Positions 54,001-59,662 of a stretch of DNA of 64,000 nt are shown here, in pieces; positions within the stretch are counted from its first letter, which is position 1; each line of letters starts with the position of its first letter. The notes under the pieces are model-generated. The model worked only from the letters and a program-made list of their open reading frames with translations, was not told the origin of the DNA and ran no database searches. A program made the translations under genes and the position numbers. The DNA comes from SAR202 cluster bacterium bin16 (lineage in GTDB: Bacteria; Chloroflexota; Dehalococcoidia; Lucifugimonadales; Australimonadaceae), in contig MPMJ01000002.1 of NCBI GenBank assembly GCA_002238425.1, positions 81,790 to 145,789 of the forward strand, read 5' to 3'.

Positions 54001-54425
54001 CATTCCTGATGGCCGATGATGTCTCCGCGTGTGGTGTCGCCCTTCCGACGCCTACCCCTACCCCTATCCATTCACCCATCGCAACGCCTACACTGCGGCC
54101 AACCGCAACCTTTGCTCCGCCCCCGATCTCCACCTCAACGCCCATGCCGAGGCCAACTTCGACATCCACGCCGGAGCCAACCTCGACCCCTCAACTGCCG
54201 CCTACGCCAACGTCCACTCCGACGCCAACCCCGACATCAACCCCAACGCCTCTCCCACTGACCTCCACGCCCACGCCCGCACCAGAGCCGGTTGCCACGG
54301 CCCTGCCGCCAGTTGCACTGGGGACCGAAGGTGGGAGCATCTCTGCCGAGTTCCTCGTGGCGTTGGCGGTGGCCGGAGCGGCCGTTGCAGTCGCCGCCGG
54401 GTTGATTATCAGACGCCGCCGGTGA
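51084..54425 (+). CDS. NHL-repeat beta-propeller surface protein with Pro/Thr stalk and C-terminal anchor
   Basis: The 1113-residue product has an N-terminal signal/anchor helix (about 8-30). At least seven NHL-like blades are recognisable by (N/R)LY/WVxDxxNxRVL strands near residues 201, 280, 339, 385, 620, 696 and 827, each paired with an AD-x-V-x-GQ-x-DF segment. A Pro/Thr/Ser-rich stalk (about 988-1075), one membrane helix (about 1085-1107) and an RRRR end follow. This predicts a surface protein anchored at the C-terminus and held off the membrane. Paired cysteines (CNADI, CNGDSG, CNQGTF) suggest disulfides. It could bind or process a ligand; no catalytic residues are evident. Its leader lacks a strong ribosome site. 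Confidence 0.72.
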   Translation: MGFRVCLARVLLPVLVIAVAVASFALYSVYVTPSSSNPVHAQVTGAANSNALGAANAIAEAPFGQPVRGRPGDLWADVILGKPDFSEIGPGEIVPFKVFNPGGVIIDRSTAPGRAYVWDAGNSRILGIDLEKCYASESPCNADIVIGQPAANDHGACNGDSGVQNFPNRAPASAETLCGIPDVSQSPTEHKSIVSMAIGRDGALYVPDSFNNRVLQYDDPFGSDARADEVWGQRDFSGMMCNQGTFESATAETLCFHADSNRYEPGLYGAGVELDAEGNLWVADSGNNRVLRFPASSGSGAIAKRADLVLGQQGFRGTAPGTSMRAFHTPSALRFDTRGRLYVVDTDNERVLVFHPPFTSGMEADATIGPSFNNPVSIEVDPHDRGLWVNDQRNGMVELWGWDGRGPLAIIGKPSYEPQEGGGPGFSSVPGWPQLWDATGIAFDTQDNMLISLAASPQDVLRFPIGSQDFSRSVVFEPDKRLFYPPGEYNNQGLKGLRTPRGVAVYGDQLVVPDFQRLLFWNGLDELSNGQEADGAIGNARWRPGANCCGRVKADDAGRLWSLSWEGRHFIDVYDLPLDESSAPVATLWTASTSYPVLGSGSRVETGGRIFGLAPSEGGRFLWLSDTDNHRVLRIRDPLTEPVVDVILGQVDATGTKCNRRADLRAHQPDIASVFENVAADMLCFPGALSLDRFGNLYVSDHALEIEGNRRLLIFPAERLPTNNSTTLFAIRATRVFEEHGRSGQNLVVSDYEPHVNIDNRNRGPLEAATWETAFDSMNRMVVGYNMYTGGRFAGVYEDPLGGGTQPDAYLRDLWSMAYSAAFDENDNLYMSDINRGRVLVYRNPFGNPTPAGDSTPTQPAPLPEYPVTVESVDPEPPFCAVRNSANTYERRLTLKFEGIPASGDPTLEFRKITSANVYRVSFRDSRTQGTGAHLIIDMARLGSSLWSDHDRVQLTVRVVHSDGTPLSNWSPAFLMADDVSACGVALPTPTPTPIHSPIATPTLRPTATFAPPPISTSTPMPRPTSTSTPEPTSTPQLPPTPTSTPTPTPTSTPTPLPLTSTPTPAPEPVATALPPVALGTEGGSISAEFLVALAVAGAAVAVAAGLIIRRRR

Positions 54426-54456
54426 GCGGGATGCTACCCTTAACCCTGACCGCGCC

Positions 54457-55080
54457 ATGACATCCCCCGACGACACACCCCAGACCGACGCGCCACCCAG
54501 CGATACGCCTGCCTCGGGAAGGAGACGCCTGCTCTTCTTCCTGCTGGCAATGACGCCTGTGCTGGCCATCATCGGCTTGCTCTTCTGGGGCCAGTTGCGC
54601 TCCGACGGCAACCCCGGCGGCGTGCTCGTGCATGAAGAGTCGAGCGAATCGCAGGTGCCCGTGCGGCAAGCGCCCTGGTTCGGCGGGTACGACCTCGTCT
54701 CCAAGGGCCGTGTCGACGCGGAGGACTTGCGCGGGCGCGTCGTGATGGTCGACTTCTGGTCGTCGTGGTGCGTTGCCTGCCGGATCGAAGCCGCCGACCT
54801 CGCGGAGGTGTACCGCGAGTACGACTCCGCCAACGTCGAGTTCGTCGGCATCGCCGTCTGGGACCGTCCCGCCGATGCAGAGGAGCACATCGAGCGCTAT
54901 GACGTGACCTACCTCAACATCCTCGATCCACGCGGCACGATGGCCGTTTCGTACGGTGTACGCGGCGTCCCCGAGAAGTTCTTCCTGGACGCCGAGGGGC
55001 GCATCGTCCGCAAGCTCATCGGGCCTGTCTCAGCCGAGGACCTGCGCAGTATCCTCGACGGCCTGCTCACGGCCTCGTAG
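54457..55080 (+). CDS. TlpA-like membrane-anchored thioredoxin
   Basis: The 207-residue product has one membrane helix (about 24-46) and an outer thioredoxin domain with the active site WCVAC (C105, C108) and the cis-proline in VRGVPEKF. Such ResA/TlpA proteins reduce disulfides outside the membrane, for example in cytochrome c maturation. It begins 31 bases after the propeller protein and lies 4 bases before mutY. The cysteine-containing surface protein next door is a possible client (inference). Confidence 0.85.
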   Translation: MTSPDDTPQTDAPPSDTPASGRRRLLFFLLAMTPVLAIIGLLFWGQLRSDGNPGGVLVHEESSESQVPVRQAPWFGGYDLVSKGRVDAEDLRGRVVMVDFWSSWCVACRIEAADLAEVYREYDSANVEFVGIAVWDRPADAEEHIERYDVTYLNILDPRGTMAVSYGVRGVPEKFFLDAEGRIVRKLIGPVSAEDLRSILDGLLTAS

Positions 55081-55084
55081 CGCG

Positions 55085-56005
55085 ATGGTCGACGCTCGCG
55101 CCATCCACGATGCCGTCGCCGCGTGGTACGCGCGCAACGCCCGCGTCCTGCCTTGGCGCGGCATCGCGGACCCGTACGCCATCCTCGTATCGGAGATCAT
55201 GCTCCAACAGACGCAGGTGGAGCGGGTCGTCCCGAAATACCACGCCTTCCTCGACGCCTTCCCCACCCTCCAGGCGCTTGCCGACGCCCAGCCCGCTGGG
55301 GTCATCCGCATCTGGGCCGGCATGGGCTACAACGGCCGCGCCGTCCGTCTGCATAATCTCGCCAGGGAAGTCGTAGAGCGCTACAGCGGCGAACTTCCCC
55401 GCACGGCCGACGAGCTACGGAAGCTCCCCGGTATCGGTCCGTACACGGCCGCTGCAGTTGCATCTTTTGCGTTCGGTGAGCCCGTCGCGGTGCTGGACAC
55501 GAACATCTATCGCGTGTTGAGCCGTACTGTCCACGGCGTTGACGCTCCGTCGCGTGAAGCGATCCATCCGCTCGCCGAATCGTTGCTTCCTCAGCAAGAC
55601 AGCCCCATCACACCAGCCGACTGGCACCAGGCGCTGATGGACATCGGCGCAACGCTCTGCACTTCCCGGCAACCGCGCTGCATGCTCTGCCCGCTGCGAC
55701 CGCGCTGCGCCGCCGCGCCGTACCTGCAGTCCGGCGGCGACCCTGCTCTCGCTGAATCGTCCGTTCCGTACGCGCCGCGTCAGTCGAGGTTCCAGGGCTC
55801 GGCGCGCTACTTCCGCGGACGCATCGTCGACTACCTGCGCGAGCAGCCCGATGCCGGCGTCGAGGAGCACACGCTCGAAGGAGTCATCAGCGACGCCGAA
55901 ACCGCGTCCGGCGCGCCCTGCCCTGTCTCACTGCCCGACCTTCTCGCCGCCCTCGAACGCGACGGCCTCATCCGCCGCGACAGCGGACGCGTACGCCTGC
56001 CGTGA
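55085..56005 (+). CDS. mutY: A/G-specific adenine DNA glycosylase without NUDIX-like domain
   Basis: MutY removes adenine mispaired with 8-oxoguanine. The 306-residue product has the catalytic glutamate in SEIMLQQTQV, the helix-hairpin-helix LPGIGPYTAAAV, the aspartate in VLDTNIYRVLSR, and the 4Fe-4S ligands spaced C-x6-C-x2-C-x5-C (CTSRQPRCMLC...RC, about 191-207). The C-terminal domain is not the usual NUDIX-like 8-oxoG reader; instead about 75 residues look like a winged helix (LLAALERDGLIRRDSGRVRL). The ATG at 55085 follows the thioredoxin stop. The region after the stop is duplicated. Confidence 0.88.
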   Translation: MVDARAIHDAVAAWYARNARVLPWRGIADPYAILVSEIMLQQTQVERVVPKYHAFLDAFPTLQALADAQPAGVIRIWAGMGYNGRAVRLHNLAREVVERYSGELPRTADELRKLPGIGPYTAAAVASFAFGEPVAVLDTNIYRVLSRTVHGVDAPSREAIHPLAESLLPQQDSPITPADWHQALMDIGATLCTSRQPRCMLCPLRPRCAAAPYLQSGGDPALAESSVPYAPRQSRFQGSARYFRGRIVDYLREQPDAGVEEHTLEGVISDAETASGAPCPVSLPDLLAALERDGLIRRDSGRVRLP

Positions 56006-56103
56006 CCTACTCCACCCGCCCCCCCCCCCCCCCCCCGGACCCGGCCGCCCCCCCCCGCGCGGCCGGCGGCGGCGTCCCCCTGCCGTGACCTACTCCACCC
56101 GCC
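55989..56103. repeat. 32-base direct repeat flanking a pure G/C insert
   Basis: Bases 55989-56020 and 56072-56103 are the same over 32 positions with two differences, 83 bases apart. Between them 51 bases contain only G and C apart from one A, with a run of 16 or more C. The repeat contains the end of mutY and the end of the Ham1-like gene. Genes on both sides remain in frame. Confidence 0.85.
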
Positions 56104-56704
56104 CTATCAACCCCCGCAGCGGCTCGCGCAGCGACATCCACGGGTCGCCCAGCCTTTCCGTATCTTCCCCAGACAGCGCCCAGCGGCGCACGCCGTCAGG
56201 CGTCACCCAGAGACCGCCCACCCAGAACCCATTTGTGCCGCCCTCCGGGGGGACGAAGTCCTGTGCGATGTAGCCCTCCAGCCCATTCGCTTCCCACGCG
56301 CCGAGCAGTTCACCCGCCCGTGCGACCGCAACCGCTTCCGTCCACCAGCATGCACGACGCTCGCCTTCGAGGTCGCGCATTCGACGCAGCAGACGATGTG
56401 CGCGCTCCTCATCCGGCACGTCCTCGCCGGTGCCGCGACGCGTGATGAGGCTCGACCAGCCGTCGCCCAGTGCAGGGATGCTCAGCCCGCCGTCCGACGC
56501 CACCACGAGCGCGCTGAGCGCCCGCGACCACGCAACTGCCTTCCCGATGGCAATAGCGAGGTGAGAACCACCCTCCTCGTCAACGTCCGGCGCATCCGTG
56601 AACGACGCCCCGTCCGACAGCTCCACGTCGAGCCCGGCCATCAGTTCACGCAGTTGAGCTGCCTTCGCCTGGTTCCGCGTCGCGAGTACGAGCGTCAAGC
56701 CCAT
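56090..56704 (-). CDS. Ham1/RdgB-like NTP pyrophosphatase, divergent
   Basis: The 204-residue product opens LVLATRNQAKAAQLREL, the Ham1 N-terminal motif that binds nucleotide, and has GSHLAIAIGKA. The usual catalytic stretch ADDSGL reads ASDGGL, retaining one aspartate. RdgB enzymes hydrolyse ITP, XTP and dITP. The start at 56704 shares one base with the mutL stop (TGATG), fixing it; a longer ORF to 56869 lies in mutL. It follows mutL in the same repair operon. Confidence 0.65.
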   Translation of the reverse strand: MGLTLVLATRNQAKAAQLRELMAGLDVELSDGASFTDAPDVDEEGGSHLAIAIGKAVAWSRALSALVVASDGGLSIPALGDGWSSLITRRGTGEDVPDEERAHRLLRRMRDLEGERRACWWTEAVAVARAGELLGAWEANGLEGYIAQDFVPPEGGTNGFWVGGLWVTPDGVRRWALSGEDTERLGDPWMSLREPLRGLIGRVE

Positions 56705-58431
56705 CACAGCCGCCCGAATTGTCTCCCGAGCACGTCCTTCGATACTCGGATGACCGTCGGTCTGCCGTGGGGACAGTGCTGCGGGTTCATTTCGGAGGCC
56801 AACGCTTCGCCGAGCGCCGTCATCTCCTGGTGGTCGAGCGTCTGCCCTGCCCGTACGGCGCTGTGACACGCGATGGACGCAGCCGCCGACAGGTGCGTGT
56901 CCGTCCCGTTGCAGCGCGTCGAGAGACCGTCCAGCGCCTCGGCCACCAGCTTCGCGGCGTCCACGCGGCGCGCCATCACCGGCACTGCGCGCACCAGGAG
57001 TGTGTCGTCACCGAACGGCTCCACGAATAGCCCGTAGCGCTCCAGCACTGCCCGCCCCTCGCCGAGCGCGTCCATCTGCTGCGGTGTCAGGCCCATCGCC
57101 AGCGGCTCCAGCATCGGCTGCACCTCCGGCGCGCTGTTCGCCCACTGTCGCAGCAGCCGGTAGTACAGCACCGACTCGTGCGCCGCGTGCTGGTCGATCA
57201 GGTACATGCCGTCCGGCCCGTCCGCCACGATGTACGTATTCGCGACCTGCCCCAGCACGCGCAGTCGCGACAGCGGAGACGCGCCAGGAGGCGGTGCTAG
57301 TGGCTCGTGCTCATCAGATGCGACAGGCGAGGGTTCCGGCAGCGGTGACTGCTCCCGCTCCTGTGTCGTGAACGTCAGCTCCGGCTGAAGCGACGGCGGA
57401 GCAGCCACGGCCTGCGACAACAGACCTTCCCCTTCCGCAACAGGCGACGCCGCTAGTAGCGCGCCCCGTACCGCGTGTTGCACGCTGGAGAACGCATCGC
57501 CCTCGTGCGACAGCCGCACCTCGCGCTTGTTCGGGTGCACGTTCACGTCCACCTCGCCGGGCGGCACGTTCAGGAACACGACCGCTATCGGGAATCGCCC
57601 CTCTATCAGAAGGCCGCGATACGCCTCCTCGATGGCAACACCGATGGCCCGATGCTGCACCCAGCGGTTGTTCACGAACAGGCTGATGCCGGTCCGGTTC
57701 GCACGGTTCTGCTCGGGCGTTCCCACGAGCCCCCACACGGGGTAGGCCCCCGTCCATGAGCCGACCTCGATCATCGCCTGCGCCAGCTCCGCGCCGTGCA
57801 CAGCCGCCACCGTGTCGCGCAGGCTGCCGTTGCCGGACGTTGCGAGTTGTAGTTTGCCGTCCGTCCTGAGCGTGAACTGGATGTGCGGGTGCGCCATCGC
57901 CAGGTGGTCGACCGTCTGGCGCACACGCGCCGTTTCCGCCGCGGCTGACCGGATGAACTTGAGTCGCGCCGGTATCGTCGAGAAGAGCGCCTCGACCTCG
58001 ATCGTCGTTCCTGCGCCCGCGCCTGCCGCCGACTGCCGAACGATGGCGCCGCCTTCCAACTCGACCGTTGTCGCCGACTCCACGTCCGCCGTGCGCGTCG
58101 TCATGCGCACGCTCGCCGCAGCCGCGATGCTCGCCAACGCCTCTCCACGGAATCCAAGCGTTCCGATGTCGCCCAGGTCTTCCACCGAGGCTAGCTTGCT
58201 CGTCGCGTGGCGTTCGAACGCCAGCGCCACTTCGTCCGCCGGTATGCCGCAGCCGTCGTCCCTAACGCGTATCGAGGCCAGCCCGCCGTGCCGTATCTCA
58301 ACGCCGATGACGCGCCCGCCCGCGTCCAGCGAGTTCTCGACCAACTCCTTGACCACCGAGGCCGGACGCTCGATGACCTCGCCCGCCGCGATCCGCGCCG
58401 CAACCCCAGCAGGCAGCACCCGTATAGTCAT
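56704..58431 (-). CDS. mutL: DNA mismatch repair protein MutL
   Basis: The 575-residue product has the GHKL ATPase motifs: ELVENSLDAGG, DDGCGIP, FERHATSKL and GTLGFRGEAL. The C-terminal endonuclease metal motif DQHA-x2-E-x4-E is present as DQHAAHESVLYY (about 413-424), with the last glutamate replaced by tyrosine. CPHGRPT is intact and the other helper motif reads ACHSAVRAG. MutS is not in the window. The ATG at 58431 overlaps the stop of the selenoprotein-like gene by one base. Extension to 59241 is a shadow. Confidence 0.93.
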   Translation of the reverse strand: MTIRVLPAGVAARIAAGEVIERPASVVKELVENSLDAGGRVIGVEIRHGGLASIRVRDDGCGIPADEVALAFERHATSKLASVEDLGDIGTLGFRGEALASIAAAASVRMTTRTADVESATTVELEGGAIVRQSAAGAGAGTTIEVEALFSTIPARLKFIRSAAAETARVRQTVDHLAMAHPHIQFTLRTDGKLQLATSGNGSLRDTVAAVHGAELAQAMIEVGSWTGAYPVWGLVGTPEQNRANRTGISLFVNNRWVQHRAIGVAIEEAYRGLLIEGRFPIAVVFLNVPPGEVDVNVHPNKREVRLSHEGDAFSSVQHAVRGALLAASPVAEGEGLLSQAVAAPPSLQPELTFTTQEREQSPLPEPSPVASDEHEPLAPPPGASPLSRLRVLGQVANTYIVADGPDGMYLIDQHAAHESVLYYRLLRQWANSAPEVQPMLEPLAMGLTPQQMDALGEGRAVLERYGLFVEPFGDDTLLVRAVPVMARRVDAAKLVAEALDGLSTRCNGTDTHLSAAASIACHSAVRAGQTLDHQEMTALGEALASEMNPQHCPHGRPTVIRVSKDVLGRQFGRL

Positions 58432-58781
58432 CAGAACCCCAGCATCGCGCCAAGCTGCTTCGCGTTCGCTCCGGCCACGAGCCTTCCGTCCACTACTGCG
58501 GTTGGACGCTTCCAGTAGCGCGGCTCCTCCACCAGCAGGTCCAGCATCCGCTCCTCCGTCAGCGATCCCGGGTCGATGCCGCTCTTGCGGAACGTCGCCG
58601 ACCTCAGGTTGAACAGCGTGCTCGGAGGATTGCCGCCCAGCAGCGACTCGATCTCCTCGCGGGAGAGACGTTGCTTGAAAAAGTCCCGTTCTGTGAACGC
58701 GATACCTGCCTGCGAGAGCGCCGCCCTCGCCGTCTTGCACGTTCCTCACCCGGCCCAGTGATACAGCGCGACATCGGCCAT
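58431..58781 (-). CDS. ArsC/Spx-like thioredoxin-fold protein with in-frame TGA (probable selenoprotein)
   Basis: Reading from ATG 58781, which has GGAGGT six bases upstream, the frame gives MADVALYHWAG, then TGA (58748-58746), then GTCKTARAALSQAGI and so on to a TGA stop at 58431, 116 residues with the internal TGA decoded. This matches the ArsC/Spx/glutaredoxin-like opening LYxxxGC-x-x-C-K-x-A, with the TGA exactly at the first redox cysteine (U12-G-T-C15). The rest (ERDFFK, LLGGNPPSTLFNLRS, ERMLDLLVEEPRYWKRP) fits the family. The stop overlaps the mutL ATG, implying translation through the TGA. A hairpin suitable for SECIS follows the TGA. A stop-codon pseudogene is the alternative. Confidence 0.75.
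58712..58730 (-). promoter_or_regulatory. SECIS-like hairpin downstream of the in-frame TGA
   Basis: On the minus strand, 15 bases after the TGA, GCGAGGGC (58730-58723) pairs with GCTCTCGC (58719-58712) with one G-T pair, around a GGC loop. Bacterial SECIS elements have a short hairpin at this distance with guanine early in the loop. In G+C-rich DNA such hairpins also arise by chance. Confidence 0.5.
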
Positions 58782-59167
58782 CAACACACCTCCGTAGTCG
58801 TCTGTCCATGGTACGCACGCGCCGCACGCCTGCGCCAGCGATGCCGGCGGCCAGGATGCACGGGATGTCCGGTGTCCGGCGCATGGAAACCCTGTCAGGC
58901 TGCTCGCCGTCCGGCGCTGTCATCTTCGCACCACTCCTCCCTGTCCCGCGCGCAGGTGTGGGCTGCGCTGCTGTGTCCACTCCATGTGGGACATCCTGAG
59001 ACATTGTGAGACATTCCACTCCTGCGACTTGCCTCGTGCCAAGGCAGGCCCACCACGGCGCTCGTACCGTCACCGACCAACGTACCCGCTCGGAGGGCAT
59101 CCGCGTAAGGGGCGGATGTCGCACTGCGTTGCCGAACGCTCCGCGCTCCCCTACCATGCCGCCCGCT
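58782..59167. other. 386-base region between the mutL operon and a CopD-like gene
   Basis: No convincing gene on either strand. It contains three related 9-base units, GGGACATCC (58988), TGAGACATT (58997) and TGAGACATT (59007), stepping 9-10 bases, which may be an operator in this divergent control region. The rest is G+C-rich with scattered short inverted repeats. Confidence 0.5.
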
Positions 59168-59641
59168 ATGACCGACGCTGCTCTGCTCGCCGCCCGTTGG
59201 GTGCACTCGATCGCCGCCGTGGCATGGGTGGGAGGCGGCATCTTCTACCTGCTGGTCCTGAGGCCTGCCGTCACGAGCGGTTCGCTCTCCTCCGACAGCG
59301 TGCGCGCCGCGACCGAGCGCTTCGGCGGGCTCGTGAAGCTCGCGATGTGGACGCTCGTGGTTACCGGCGCAGTCCTCTTCTTCTCGCGGATCTCGGAGCC
59401 GACCGCCACCGCGCGCTACGCCGCGGTGCTCGCCCTCAAGGTTGCGCTCTCAGCCTGGATGTTCTTCATCGCCATCCGCCGCCGCAGACGTCTGGCAGAG
59501 GCCATCGCGGTACGACCCGGACGCATCCGCGCCGTCGCTGCCGCGCTCGGCCACGTCAACGCGGTCGTCATTCTGGGTATCGTCGTCTTCCTTCTGTCGG
59601 ATGTGCTGCGCTACATCGTCGAACAGGAACTGGCGGGGTAG
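59168..59641 (+). CDS. CopD-like small membrane protein
   Basis: The 157-residue product has four membrane helices. The first contains WVHSIAAVAWVGGGIFY, with the histidine and W-(V/I)-G-G pattern of CopD/YebZ- and DUF2269-like proteins; helix 2 has KLAMWTLVVTG, and helix 4 has GHVNAVVILGI. CopD relatives take part in copper uptake or heme-linked membrane functions. The start at 59168 was chosen because it places the first helix at the N-terminus; ATG at 59156 is possible. It ends 21 bases before the convergent Tct gene. Confidence 0.65.
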   Translation: MTDAALLAARWVHSIAAVAWVGGGIFYLLVLRPAVTSGSLSSDSVRAATERFGGLVKLAMWTLVVTGAVLFFSRISEPTATARYAAVLALKVALSAWMFFIAIRRRRRLAEAIAVRPGRIRAVAAALGHVNAVVILGIVVFLLSDVLRYIVEQELAG

Positions 59642-59662
59642 GCGTCGAGGAAGCGCACTCGC

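Noticed and set aside
58746-58748. The TGA as an ordinary stop or a disabling mutation
   Set aside because: Not fully excluded, but it falls on the redox cysteine codon, the frame continues intact, and translation coupling to mutL argues for read-through.
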